DNA of 59,237 nucleotides from a virus: IMG/VR virus record IMGVR_UViG_3300036852_000085, positions 1 to 59,237 of that record; one strand, 5' to 3'. Shown piece by piece: positions 21,194 to 30,445 of this stretch (position 1 is its first letter; each line of letters starts with the position of its first letter). The notes under the pieces were generated by a model. It saw only the letters and a program-made list of their open reading frames with translations, ran no database searches and was not told where the DNA came from. The position numbers and the translations under genes were made by a program.

Positions 21194-21924
21194 AGCGCGC
21201 TCCCTGTATCGGCTGGAGCGATCCCGATGGCCTCAACGAACATGTCGATGGGCATGCCGTTGATGTGCTGAAGGCCGACGTTGCCGGTGCCTACCGTACG
21301 GACCTGGGTCAGGATCAGGCCGAGAACCTGGTCCTGGGTGGGGAAGAAGATGACATCCATGGGTGACCGGGCTTGCGCCGCCAGGCCGCCAAGGTCGTGT
21401 TCCATACAGGTCATCAGCGCTGAGGCCGTGCTGGGAGTTGACCCGTCCGTGGTGTAACGGATAGCCACTTGCATGGAGTCGTTGGCCACAGAACTGTCCA
21501 TGATCATGGAGCTGGTGCCAATGCGGTATGCGAGTCCCTCACGGACTTCGACATTGGTCAACGTCAGCACGCCGGCCTCGACGTTGGTTGTCGTGCTCGG
21601 GTTAGTATCTCGGCTGCCGTAAGCCACGATTCCACGCGACTGAACGAATGAACCGATGACGAAGTTGGCTGAAGGGGGCACAGTCATCACCATGACTCGC
21701 CAGCCCTGAAGAAGGCCTCCCACCAGAGACATGGCCTTGATGGGAGTGCTGTCTCCATCCATGACTACTTGGACGAAGCCGGACGACAGGCTGGTCTGAG
21801 CCACCTCACCAGGAGTGATGCCCCACTGCAAACCGAGCCGCTTGGCGTTCTCCACAATTGCCTGTGCGCCAGCGCCGATCAGCTGGGCCGACCGGGCATC
21901 ACGGTGGACAGCTGGCGTGGTCAT
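21190..21924 (-). CDS. Minor tail protein, 244 aa
   Basis: ATGA overlaps on both sides put it firmly in the tail operon. Beta-rich, with repeated Ser/Thr strands (SLSSGFVQVVMDGDSTPIKA, MQVAIRYTTDGSTPSTASAL). The layout resembles actinophage tail-tip proteins downstream of the tail hub. No enzymatic motif. Confidence 0.65.
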   Translation of the reverse strand: MTTPAVHRDARSAQLIGAGAQAIVENAKRLGLQWGITPGEVAQTSLSSGFVQVVMDGDSTPIKAMSLVGGLLQGWRVMVMTVPPSANFVIGSFVQSRGIVAYGSRDTNPSTTTNVEAGVLTLTNVEVREGLAYRIGTSSMIMDSSVANDSMQVAIRYTTDGSTPSTASALMTCMEHDLGGLAAQARSPMDVIFFPTQDQVLGLILTQVRTVGTGNVGLQHINGMPIDMFVEAIGIAPADTGSAL

Positions 21925-22994
21925 GCCGCGTAGCTCTTGCGTAGAACGTGACTCATGGCTCCCCCTTCAACCAGTTGCATGCCCCATGCCAGCTCCAGCC
22001 ACAGGTCTCCCTGCCACTGGATAACATCGTAGGAGTCGTGGCGGGGATCGGGGGCAGTGTTGAGCGAAACCTGCTCGAAGACAGTGTGTCGCTGAGCCAG
22101 ACCGTCGGCGATGGCCTGAGCCTGGGGTTGGTCAGAGATGGGCAGCGTGTAGAACTTCGGCAGAACGAAGCCCCTGTTGCGGATGGAGTTAGGCGCGCTG
22201 GCTGGAATGTCGGCACTGGCGACGATCGGAGCCTGGGATACCTGGGTTCCGGAGTTGGAGATGACAAAGATCCGGTTCGGGGCCAACAAGAGATCATCGC
22301 TTTCCACGATCCCCTGTCGCAGGACCTGGTTGCCCCGGTCGAAGTCGAAACTGGGGATCTGGGTGACCGGGTCGAAAGTTCTGATCATGTGGAAGTGGTC
22401 ATCGTTGCCGAACCAGGGAGAGAAGTAGTCCCCGGTAACGGAGAGGGCCTCCAGAATCTGGCCCCGACTAGTACCCACGCTCCAAGCGTCAGACGATGTA
22501 AACGGTGAGGCCTCGATCTCCAACACGAAGTCGAAGTCAGCCATGACCGTCTCGATGACGGCAGGGACCGCCAGTCCCACGCCATCGATACCCACAGTGA
22601 TGGGTTGGTCCACGATGAACATGTTGTCGTTCATGGCTGACGTGGCCAGCTTGCCGGAAGTGAACACCTGGCGGTTGGCGTCAGTGAACCGATACGTTCC
22701 CAATGGATACGAGGACCCGTCCGGGAAGTCCATGCTGACTGTGATCAGAGCCGTCACACTGTTGATCAGTGCAGTGTCCTCCGCGCCGAAGTTCACACTG
22801 AGTTGACGCTTGATGGTCCGCGATGTGTTATGAGTCAGCGTGGCCCCACGGAGAGGATGGACCTCACCGAGGTTTTCTCCTGTTCCTCCATCTGTAAGTA
22901 GGAAGGTGAATGTCGCTTCTCGCTGCCCGATCCACTCAGACAGGTTGAGCTGGTCGTTGAAGGGAACTGTTGTGAGGGTTCTGTTGGTGATCAT
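21921..22994 (-). CDS. Minor tail protein (tail hub-like), 357 aa
   Basis: Contains WIGQREATFTFLLTDGGTGE, the GNDDHFHMIRTFDP segment and a C-terminal RHTVFEQVSLNTAPDPRHDS followed by YDVIQWQGDLWLELAWG. This arrangement (beta domain, insertion, final DxxxVIxWQ...WxLxxW) is seen in tail hub/baseplate-like proteins of actinobacterial siphophages. It would sit at the tail end and anchor the fibre proteins. Confidence 0.7.
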   Translation of the reverse strand: MITNRTLTTVPFNDQLNLSEWIGQREATFTFLLTDGGTGENLGEVHPLRGATLTHNTSRTIKRQLSVNFGAEDTALINSVTALITVSMDFPDGSSYPLGTYRFTDANRQVFTSGKLATSAMNDNMFIVDQPITVGIDGVGLAVPAVIETVMADFDFVLEIEASPFTSSDAWSVGTSRGQILEALSVTGDYFSPWFGNDDHFHMIRTFDPVTQIPSFDFDRGNQVLRQGIVESDDLLLAPNRIFVISNSGTQVSQAPIVASADIPASAPNSIRNRGFVLPKFYTLPISDQPQAQAIADGLAQRHTVFEQVSLNTAPDPRHDSYDVIQWQGDLWLELAWGMQLVEGGAMSHVLRKSYAA

Positions 22995-25645
22995 GCCGGA
23001 TCCACCGGAGTGGGTGTATCGGTTACCTCGACGATGTCCACTCCGGCCATATAGATGGAGCGGTTCAACTGCACCTTAGCGTTGGGTACCCGGACATTGG
23101 CGAACCACCGATTACCGTCCTCATCGCGCACACAGATGTAGGGAACGTCGGTCCAGGCCATATCCCGTAGCGAGGTGAAGTCGGCCAGAGTCTCTGGAGA
23201 GATCGCGGCGGCCTGAACCAGGACGGTGCGACTGAACTGGTCCCCGCCACGTTCGGTGGGGTGGAAGGCCGTAACGAAGTCACGGTTATACATCTTCTGG
23301 AACGTGACATCACTGGCTTCAGGGAAGGTGAAGTCCTCGTCCACCGATCCCCCGGTCCACACGGAACAGTAGGCCAGGTTCAGTGCGCCGGTCTGGTCAG
23401 AGTTAGAACTGAACAGCAGTAGGTGTCCATCTCCCAGTCGACCGATGGTTGCTCCAGGGGCGGTGAGTGTTCCCGCCACCGTGGAGGACCAGGCGTTGGT
23501 GAACCCATACAGATCTACGGCCCTGATGCGATAGGACGACACGATCCCAGGTCTAGCTTCGAAGTCAGAGAAGCCGGAGATGGTGGGAGACGAACACTCC
23601 ATGATCGTCTTCCAGTCAGTCTCCACAGTATCCATGCGCTGAAGCTCATAGAAACCGAACCAGGCAGAGTTGGTCAGGTTGTTCGACGTCGGCGACCAGG
23701 CCACCCGCAGATACTGCATACCAGTAGGGATGCTGTCCGGATTCAACCCACAGTCCTGACCTATCCCTGTCAGCGTCTGCGTCAGCACAGACACTCCCAA
23801 CCCTGTGACAGCTGGCAGGTCCTGAGCAAACAACACCACGGCGTCAGCGCTGGTGTCATCCGTGGTGACAGTGACTGTTGGACTGAGCCAGCCCATGTTG
23901 ATGGCCGAGCCGCCGTATGTAGCAGAGTCCAGACGCCGAACGCTAGGAACAAGGTTCAGCAGGTTGCCAGGCGTGCCAGACAGGGCTGGAGCCTGGATGC
24001 CCATGACCTCCCAGCGGTTACCCGCCGATAGGCCTGAGGCCGACCAGCGCCACTGAGGATTGGTCCCGGAACCCATGCTGGGAGCGGAGGTAAACCGTAG
24101 CGTAACTTCTTTCCAGCCGTCGATGATCGGCCCGTCGAGGGCGTCGAACTCGGTCGGCGTGATGGTCACACTCTTCCCCGCGCCCGTGATGGTTGGAGAA
24201 TCGAAGGTCAGGTTGACGTTAGTGGCGCCGAACCGGCGGGCGTAGAACCTGACCTGCGGGTAGTTGAAGGTTCCACCCGTGGAGGTGTCGTTGATTTCCT
24301 GGGTGACGGTGATGGTCCCGTAAACCTGGCCATGGATCTGGCGTCCGTATACCTGGACCTCAGACAGGGGTGCGCCACCACTGAGGTGCAGGGACACCTG
24401 CGGAATGATGACGACTTCCTCTTCGGTGAAGGCCTCATCTTCAGTGAGTGTCTTGTTTACCTGTATCCCCACGTGATGGGGTACCGAGTACAGGTACCGG
24501 AACCCATTGATGAGGGGGAACTGGTTCTCAGGTCCGGTAGAGATCGAGGCTGGAGCTGAGACGGTGGAGAAGTTCCCCACGTCGGGGTTGGAAATCACCA
24601 GCTCATAGTCACCAGCAGCAATGACAGGGTTGGCTCCGAAAAAGGTGTCCCGTAGAGGGATGGCGTTGGCACCCGCGATGTAGGGCTGAAGGATCGGGGT
24701 TGCTGACGTGTCTAGGGCGCCGAAGGCACGGTTGCCATAGACGATCCTGTTCTCCTCGCAGAACAGAACCTCCAGGGCTGCATACGTGCACTCGAAGGTG
24801 CCCTGGTCGACGGTAAGGGGAAGAACCCCGTCGAAGCCAACCCAGAAGAAGTTCAGCGCATACTTGTTGGGAGCTGCGGTAGTGGGTTCGAATCGGGCCA
24901 GCTCGGTGTATCGCCACGGCAACCGCTCAGAAGTGACTGTAGACGCTGGGGTCTGCCAGAGCTGGTTGATCTCACCCAGCCTGACTCTCTGAAAAGTAGG
25001 GATCCCATAGATATTCGACGGTAGACCCATACTCACGATGCCCTCAGCGGGAGTGAAGTGAGCGTATTGAGTTACTCCGGAACCACAGAGGATCCCGATC
25101 TGTCCTAGCTCAGGAACGAGTGCGAGCAGTTCTGACAATTGACCCGTCGAGTAGGTCATTGTCAAGAGTGCGTTGACCCCCAGGATCCGTTTACCGGTCA
25201 GCAAGTTGGCATATGAGCTGGTTCCGAAAAACAGGCTGACCTGCTTATCAGCCGATCCAAAGCCTGGACTGATGGAGAACCCCAGGTCGTTGGCTGGGTC
25301 GGACAGGATCAGGGCAGCGTCGTTGATACTGCCGGTCCCCCAGGAGATACCAACGCCAGTGGCCGCTGCTCCGTTGCAAGGAATGACAACACGTTGTACT
25401 GGACCACTACTTGCTGGCACCCCGGAGGAGTACAGCGTGGCTGAAATCTGTTGCCCTGACGTTGCACTGGAGGGCGGGGTATTGGTGTAGTAGACGGCCT
25501 GGTTGAGCTGACGCGATGCGGTCAGCGTGAGTCCGGTACCAGTTTCAATGAGGTTGGAAGCAACAGAGAACGTCATGTCCTCGTTGCGGATGGGGACCAG
25601 CTCCTCGCCGAGAATGTGCGGGGCGTACGGGTTGTAGTCACCCAT
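22991..25645 (-). CDS. Large minor tail protein with FN3-like region, 884 aa
   Basis: Second gene after the tape measure, with TGATG overlap. Long beta-rich protein. Around residues 640-750 LRVAWSPTSNNLTNSAWFGF, YELQRMDTVETDWKTIME and SYRIRAVDLYGFTNAW have the spacing of a fibronectin type III domain. The N-terminal part has LTLTASRQLNQAVYY and jelly-roll-like strands. Likely part of the central tail tip; no hydrolase motif seen. Confidence 0.75.
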   Translation of the reverse strand: MGDYNPYAPHILGEELVPIRNEDMTFSVASNLIETGTGLTLTASRQLNQAVYYTNTPPSSATSGQQISATLYSSGVPASSGPVQRVVIPCNGAAATGVGISWGTGSINDAALILSDPANDLGFSISPGFGSADKQVSLFFGTSSYANLLTGKRILGVNALLTMTYSTGQLSELLALVPELGQIGILCGSGVTQYAHFTPAEGIVSMGLPSNIYGIPTFQRVRLGEINQLWQTPASTVTSERLPWRYTELARFEPTTAAPNKYALNFFWVGFDGVLPLTVDQGTFECTYAALEVLFCEENRIVYGNRAFGALDTSATPILQPYIAGANAIPLRDTFFGANPVIAAGDYELVISNPDVGNFSTVSAPASISTGPENQFPLINGFRYLYSVPHHVGIQVNKTLTEDEAFTEEEVVIIPQVSLHLSGGAPLSEVQVYGRQIHGQVYGTITVTQEINDTSTGGTFNYPQVRFYARRFGATNVNLTFDSPTITGAGKSVTITPTEFDALDGPIIDGWKEVTLRFTSAPSMGSGTNPQWRWSASGLSAGNRWEVMGIQAPALSGTPGNLLNLVPSVRRLDSATYGGSAINMGWLSPTVTVTTDDTSADAVVLFAQDLPAVTGLGVSVLTQTLTGIGQDCGLNPDSIPTGMQYLRVAWSPTSNNLTNSAWFGFYELQRMDTVETDWKTIMECSSPTISGFSDFEARPGIVSSYRIRAVDLYGFTNAWSSTVAGTLTAPGATIGRLGDGHLLLFSSNSDQTGALNLAYCSVWTGGSVDEDFTFPEASDVTFQKMYNRDFVTAFHPTERGGDQFSRTVLVQAAAISPETLADFTSLRDMAWTDVPYICVRDEDGNRWFANVRVPNAKVQLNRSIYMAGVDIVEVTDTPTPVDPA

Positions 25646-27615
25646 CAGAGAGTCCTCACCGCTAGTGCTGTGTCGCGTTCAGCTAGCCGATCATTGATTC
25701 CGCTACCCACAGCCCGCCCGACATCCATAGCCTGGGCATCAGTGGGCAGCGCGCCCGCGAAAGTCAGCCGAATGGCCCCAGGGCCGAAGTTGATCCCGCC
25801 AGTTGAGCCGGCCAGCTTCAGGCCGCCGATGTCGTTGGTGTAATCAGACATCATCTTCATGACGTCCGTGGCACCCTTCTTGACCCCAGCGCCGAATCCT
25901 TGCATGACGGCGATACCAGCAGGCTCCAGAAGCTTGCGGTCCTTGTCCTCGGGACCCTTCCAGGAGGGAATCAGGTTGGTGATGTAGTTGAAGGCGTGCC
26001 TCAGTGGAGCGATCATGGAGTTGATGCCGTTGAGAAGTCCTTGAATCAGGTTGCGCCCAGCGTTGAACAGCAGGCTGCCGAAGTTGGAAAAGACCGCCAG
26101 GATCTTGTCTGGGATGGCGGCGAAGCTGTCAGAGATAACTCCGGTGATGTGCTTGAACTCTTTCTGCACATCCTTGCCGGTGCCGGTCAGCCAGTGCCAG
26201 AAGGCCTCGATTTTCTCGCCGAGTGTCTCCATGCCGGCCAGAACCAAGAGGAACGCTCCAATGAGGCCAGTGAACAGTTGAAGCAGGATCACGGAAAGAT
26301 TGATCAGCGCTTCCAGTGACTTCTGCCCCGCCGGGCTGGCCAGGTAGGTAGTCAGTCGGGACAGCGACTCTGAGATCTGGTCCAGGATCAGGTTGCCGCC
26401 GGCCCGGTCCAGCTGGGCCAGGAGTACCACGATGAACTCGAAGGCCTGGCCGATGACGTCGAACAGCTTGGCAACGGTGATCAGGGAGTTGGCCAGCCAC
26501 TGCTGGAAGCTTTTATCCTTGACCGTTCCCTCCAGCAGGCTGGCCACGAAGTTCAGGTTGTTGGTGATGAAGTCACCGAACTTGGCCAGGTAGGGCAGGC
26601 TGGCATCGGCGATGCCGATCAGCGCGCCCAATATCCTGATGAACGTTGGCCCGAATGTGGTGATCCAGCGAGCCGTCAGCGGGAAGACTTTGTAGACGAA
26701 GTCCACGAAGGCCGGGCTGGCGAAGAAGTGCCCTAGCTGGAAGAAGAAGTATCCGAGGCTGGACGCGACCTCGGAGAACCCTCCGCGCAGCAGCGGTCCT
26801 AGCGTCGTCGCTACCAGGGTGACCGTCGTTCCCAGCGCGCGGAAGAAGCTACTCTGCGCCGCGTCGGAGATGCTCTTGAAGATGTCCCTCAGCGGCAGCA
26901 GGCTCTTGACGAAATTCTGCGCCTCAGGGGTGAGATTTTTGATGGCTTCCTGAAGCTCAGTGGCGTTCTTAGCTGCGAAGGCACCACTGATGGCTGTACC
27001 GACTCCCCGGAAGGCCAGGAACAGCGCGCCGGCCTGAACGCCTATAGAGGCCAGCAGTGCTGGCAGGAGAGCCAGGACCCCCAGCAGACCGTTGACGGCC
27101 TGGATGGCGCCGATGATGAGTGCCACCAGGGAGGCGATGGCCGGACCGGTGATCAAGGCGACGGGTGAGCCAGACGGGGTGCCGCCGATGGAGCCGATAG
27201 CGTCCTGGATGCCCTTGCTGAACAGGTTACCGATGCGCCCGAAGAAGCCCTGACTGTCACTGCCGCTGAAGGCCCGCTCAACCTCCCGTTCCAGGTCCCC
27301 TACAACAGCCTTGGCGAACCGTCCCAGCTTGTCCCGGTTGTATTTGCGTGGTGTTCCCCTGAATTCGAAGGGGACGTTGGCGGTTGACTCTTCCACGGCG
27401 TGGGCCAGTTCGCCGCCATGCTTGCCCAGTTCCTTCTCAGTGGAGCTGGCCAGCTTCTTGCCGAAGTCTGAGCCCATGTGCTCCAGGATCTGGTCGGCAT
27501 CCTTGCTGGCGGTTTCCAACCCTTTCTGTAGACCCTTGTCTACTTCACGGTTGAACGGGTCCGTGTTGGCGTGAACGTCGATCCACGCGTCACCCAGACC
27601 ACCAGGAGTTGCCAT
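25645..27615 (-). CDS. Tape measure protein
   Basis: 656 aa. Starts MATPGGLGDAWIDVHANTDP and VDKGLQKGLETASKDADQIL, typical of actinophage tape measures. Long hydrophobic and helical stretches follow (IGAIQAVNGLLGVLALLPAL, LINLSVILLQLFTGLIGAFL), then NAGRNLIQGLLNGINSM. It sets tail length and is ejected through the membrane. At about 1.5 angstrom per residue it predicts a tail near 100 nm (inference). It is short for a phage of this size. Confidence 0.9.
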   Translation of the reverse strand: MATPGGLGDAWIDVHANTDPFNREVDKGLQKGLETASKDADQILEHMGSDFGKKLASSTEKELGKHGGELAHAVEESTANVPFEFRGTPRKYNRDKLGRFAKAVVGDLEREVERAFSGSDSQGFFGRIGNLFSKGIQDAIGSIGGTPSGSPVALITGPAIASLVALIIGAIQAVNGLLGVLALLPALLASIGVQAGALFLAFRGVGTAISGAFAAKNATELQEAIKNLTPEAQNFVKSLLPLRDIFKSISDAAQSSFFRALGTTVTLVATTLGPLLRGGFSEVASSLGYFFFQLGHFFASPAFVDFVYKVFPLTARWITTFGPTFIRILGALIGIADASLPYLAKFGDFITNNLNFVASLLEGTVKDKSFQQWLANSLITVAKLFDVIGQAFEFIVVLLAQLDRAGGNLILDQISESLSRLTTYLASPAGQKSLEALINLSVILLQLFTGLIGAFLLVLAGMETLGEKIEAFWHWLTGTGKDVQKEFKHITGVISDSFAAIPDKILAVFSNFGSLLFNAGRNLIQGLLNGINSMIAPLRHAFNYITNLIPSWKGPEDKDRKLLEPAGIAVMQGFGAGVKKGATDVMKMMSDYTNDIGGLKLAGSTGGINFGPGAIRLTFAGALPTDAQAMDVGRAVGSGINDRLAERDTALAVRTL

Positions 27616-27650
27616 GCAATGATCGTAAGGCCTTGAGCTGCCACGGAGAA

Positions 27651-28250
27651 CTAATCGTCGGCCATGGCGTCGTAGAAGGCGTCAGCATCCATGGTGATCT
27701 CTTCCTTGGGTTCGAAGCCGGGCGGAGGGAACTCCAGCTTGCTGAAGAACATAGTGAGCTGATCTTCTGGCGTACCCTCAACGATGATCATGTAGACAGC
27801 GTCCAGCCATGCCGACAAACTGATCTTGTCAGCATCTATCCCGGCCAGCACTAGCCTGGATCCGATCAAACCCCAGTTGAGCAGGGCGCCCTCGATCAAC
27901 CGCATGGCGATCCACCACGGTCGCCCGGTCACTGTAGTGATGACATCCAGGACAACCTGGTACAGATCCTCCAACGACAGGACCCCGGAGAAGAGAAGCT
28001 CATCCACCAGCTCATACCCGCCGGGAGATAAACCCGGAAATACGTCTTCCAGATCGATGGGCCGGTGTGCTAGGACCGCCAGCCAATCTGCTGCCGGCAT
28101 GGCAGGGATGTGCGCTACCCGGCCGGCTACCTCGACGTCGACAGGCCAGCAGCGCAGCGACCAGATCGGATCAGTGACGAAAGTCGGGATAGTCCTGCCG
28201 ACGGGACCGGCATCAGCCGGTACGGCGCGGACGGCCACGACGCACCACAA
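27651..28250 (-). CDS. Tail assembly chaperone, second product
   Basis: The frame is open from 28250 (TTG) and overlaps the first chaperone by 38 bases in a shifted frame. HIPAMPAADWLAVLAHRPID and DVFPGLSPGGYELVDELL are the signature of the second tail chaperone domain. In related phages it is made as a fusion by ribosomal frameshifting from the first gene; here the offset is +1 (equally -2). A GGT-CCC-G sequence close to the join is a candidate slip site. It helps load the tape measure. Confidence 0.8.
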   Translation of the reverse strand: MWCVVAVRAVPADAGPVGRTIPTFVTDPIWSLRCWPVDVEVAGRVAHIPAMPAADWLAVLAHRPIDLEDVFPGLSPGGYELVDELLFSGVLSLEDLYQVVLDVITTVTGRPWWIAMRLIEGALLNWGLIGSRLVLAGIDADKISLSAWLDAVYMIIVEGTPEDQLTMFFSKLEFPPPGFEPKEEITMDADAFYDAMADD

Positions 28251-28569
28251 CGGGACCCTTCGAGGCAGGCTGCGTCTCGTCCGCCCACACGGACAGGCAT
28301 TCCATCATGTCCAGCAGCCGCAGGTCCCCGCGCAGATTCAGTTCCATCAGGTACTCGCGGTCGTCTTCAGACACCACTACGGATTCCAGGATGTCGAAGA
28401 CGCGCCCGGCGGCCATGGCTCGACGGAACCCGTCCACTGACTCCTTGCGGATTGTGAGCAGTTCCCGGGCCAGCAGGGGCCCTTGAGCGTCGGCCAGCTT
28501 GCGTACCTGGAGGTCCCGGCCCTTAACGGTCACGGTCCGGGTTTCTTCGGTAGGGGTGGGATCCGTCAT
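28213..28569 (-). CDS. Tail assembly chaperone, first product
   Basis: 118 aa. VTVKGRDLQVRKLADAQGPL, VDGFRRAMAAGRVFDILESV and DREYLMELNLRGDLRLLDMM have the order and helix content of the first tail chaperone. It ends in a basic tail (VVVRRGRPRRTG). It lies upstream of the tape measure, as expected, and its 3' end overlaps the second chaperone frame. Confidence 0.8.
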   Translation of the reverse strand: MTDPTPTEETRTVTVKGRDLQVRKLADAQGPLLARELLTIRKESVDGFRRAMAAGRVFDILESVVVSEDDREYLMELNLRGDLRLLDMMECLSVWADETQPASKGPVVVRRGRPRRTG

Positions 28570-28571
28570 GA

Positions 28572-28997
28572 CTAGATCCTACGCAGCCGGAACCCATGCC
28601 GACGTGCTGCCACGTCCAGAGCTTGGGCCAGGTAGCCCTTCCCTTTCTGACCGGGATGGTTGACCGAGATGAACCTGACCTCGTGACCCACCTTGCGCCA
28701 GAAGAACCGCAGCGGGTAGTCCCCATGCGGGAAGATCTTGTGAGGTCGGGCACCAGTCTCCACCGACCTGGCATAGGAGGCCCTGAAGATCACCCGGCCG
28801 GTAATGACGCCTGGCAGGACCTCCATCTCCTTGCGTCCTCGGGTGGCCAGGTGGCCCTTGGTGTAGGGCCCGGACAGTAGGCGGGCCCTGGCTCCTATCT
28901 CCGTGTCGTCCAGGACGCGACGGACCAACTTCTCGCCGGCCCTGCGGGAGATGGCGAATTTCTCGTAGTCGTTGATGACCAACCGATAGCCGGGCAT
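28572..28997 (-). CDS. Head-tail completion protein (HK97 gp10-like)
   Basis: 141 aa. YRLVINDYEKFAISRRAGEK, GRVIFRASYARSVETGARPH, FWRKVGHEVRFISVNHPGQK and GKGYLAQALDVAARRHG are the pattern of HK97-gp10-like neck/tail-completion proteins: helix, then S-x-E-x-G, H-P-G-x-K, and a final helix. The ORF on the neighbouring frame (28579-29004) is its shadow. Confidence 0.8.
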   Translation of the reverse strand: MPGYRLVINDYEKFAISRRAGEKLVRRVLDDTEIGARARLLSGPYTKGHLATRGRKEMEVLPGVITGRVIFRASYARSVETGARPHKIFPHGDYPLRFFWRKVGHEVRFISVNHPGQKGKGYLAQALDVAARRHGFRLRRI

Positions 28998-29561
28998 CTA
29001 ACACCCCGAGCAGGGGCAGCAGTCCTGGTTGGGGATCTGGAAACGCACTGTGAAGAACCGTTCCATGCAGCCACCGCTGACCGGACCTTGAGTCTGCGCG
29101 TCGATGACCACGCTCATGCCCAACAGGTTGAAGTCATCTGAGGTGACAATGCAGTTGCGGAAGCAGCAGGCCGCTTTCCGAAGTGCTTGGGAATCGTTGG
29201 CGCTCTGGATGAAGGCGTTCGTCCACTCCACGTCCGTGGGTGGATCTCCGTCGTCCTGTCCGGCCGGCGCGCAGCGCACGATCCCGGCCTTGAGCGTGAC
29301 TACCCAGGAGGGCGGGGAGCACTTGGCAGCTGCCTGACGTTCGACGTCAGCTGCGGGAGCGGTCACCGAGGGGACCACGTCCCCCATGGAGACATACGCC
29401 AGGCCTTCGCAGCACTCATCCACCATTGGGCCGAAGTCGTGACCGACCTGGTCCCCGATCCGGAAGGAGATATGACTGGGAACGTTCGGGTTGGCTTCGA
29501 CCGAGGTACGCAGACAGTTGAGTAGCATCTGCGCGACCGGAAGGACCTGAGTGTCGCTCAT
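28998..29561 (-). CDS. Head-to-tail connector/tail terminator-like protein, Cys-rich
   Basis: 187 aa, between the adaptor and the gp10-like gene, which suggests a neck or tail-terminator role. A long helix (QVLPVAQMLLNCLRTSVEAN) is followed by beta-strands (SWVVTLKAGIVRCAPAG, ERFFTVRFQIPNQDCCPC). It has about a dozen Cys, including a CCPCSGC terminus, unusual for a virion protein. Confidence 0.6.
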   Translation of the reverse strand: MSDTQVLPVAQMLLNCLRTSVEANPNVPSHISFRIGDQVGHDFGPMVDECCEGLAYVSMGDVVPSVTAPAADVERQAAAKCSPPSWVVTLKAGIVRCAPAGQDDGDPPTDVEWTNAFIQSANDSQALRKAACCFRNCIVTSDDFNLLGMSVVIDAQTQGPVSGGCMERFFTVRFQIPNQDCCPCSGC

Positions 29562-30397
29562 GTCTGGATTGTCGTTCGCGGAGTGCGTATGTCCGGGGAG
29601 GCGATCCTCATCGCCGACGTGAGAGCGTTCGGGTTGAAGTTCCGGATGATCTGATCCACGGTCGGCACGCCGGTCAGGCCTTGTTTGAGAAGGTCATCCA
29701 CGTTGACCATGGACACGCTGACACCTTGGCGGGTGATGGACTGGATCCGCTGTGGCAGTCGGCACGGCTTACCCAGGCAGCTCTTGATGTACTCGATGGC
29801 CAGTTCCCCGGCCGCCTTCAGCAGGATCGAGGGGACCGGCACACCCTGGTTGTAAGTGACGAAGAAGGTGTTGGTCCCCGAGTCGACGTCGAAGTCCTGG
29901 CAGAACGGCCAGCACTCCCCGTCAGTACGAACCAGGTACTGCTCACCGTCAACACTGTCCAGGCGCCAGGAGGCAGCCGGGATAACGTCTCCGTCCACGC
30001 TGACGCCGGTGACAGGGATCGAGGCCACCGGTCCGCCGGGAAGCCAGACCTGACAGAGCGGGTTGCAGGTGCAGCAGCCCGGGAAGGCTGACGATCCGGC
30101 GCACCCGTTCCAGCAGTTACGCCACACCCCATCCATCAGGTAGGGCAACCAGAACCCGTCCGACCAGAAGTATCCGGAGTTCTGCTGAAACTGCCAGTCC
30201 CGGCCACAGGGACGTACGGTGCGCTGACATAACCCGAACCGACGTCCCGTGGCCGCCCAGAGTGTCAGCGCACCGTACTGCGCGGCTGTCTCCTGAAGAG
30301 CTGCCGAAGACTGCCCCCAGAGATCATCAGTGTCACAGGAGACGTTCACATCCCAGGAACAAGGGAGGGCGGGAGCCGGCGTGTCGAAGACCAGCAT
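29558..30397 (-). CDS. Head-to-tail adaptor, Cys-rich
   Basis: 279 aa. LWGQSSAALQETAAQYGALT, RTVRPCGRDWQF, and the C-terminal ELAIEYIKSCLGKPCRLPQR and QIIRNFNPNALTSAMRIASP match actinophage head-to-tail adaptors that sit under the portal. The middle has several Cys pairs (NCWNGCAG, GCCTCNPLC). Its ribosome site is locked in a perfect 16-bp hairpin (30361-30413). Confidence 0.75.
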   Translation of the reverse strand: MLVFDTPAPALPCSWDVNVSCDTDDLWGQSSAALQETAAQYGALTLWAATGRRFGLCQRTVRPCGRDWQFQQNSGYFWSDGFWLPYLMDGVWRNCWNGCAGSSAFPGCCTCNPLCQVWLPGGPVASIPVTGVSVDGDVIPAASWRLDSVDGEQYLVRTDGECWPFCQDFDVDSGTNTFFVTYNQGVPVPSILLKAAGELAIEYIKSCLGKPCRLPQRIQSITRQGVSVSMVNVDDLLKQGLTGVPTVDQIIRNFNPNALTSAMRIASPDIRTPRTTIQT

Positions 30398-30413
30398 GCT
30401 CCCGCCCTCCCTT
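30361..30413 (-). promoter_or_regulatory. Perfect 16-bp hairpin that encloses the adaptor start codon
   Basis: AAGGGAGGGCGGGAGC (30361-30376) is the exact reverse complement of 30398-30413. In the leftward mRNA the 5' arm contains the Shine-Dalgarno-like GGGAGGGCGGGAG, the loop of 21 bases starts with the AUG (30395-30397), and the 3' arm is coding. The structure would hide the ribosome site or end transcription after the major tail gene. Confidence 0.8.
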
Positions 30414-30445
30414 ACTCAAGCACCCATTGCGAAGGTGATCTCAGT

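Noticed and set aside
28579-29004. 141-codon leftward frame almost coincident with the gp10-like gene
   Set aside because: Shifted-frame shadow; the frame 28572-28997 has the recognisable head-tail completion motifs.
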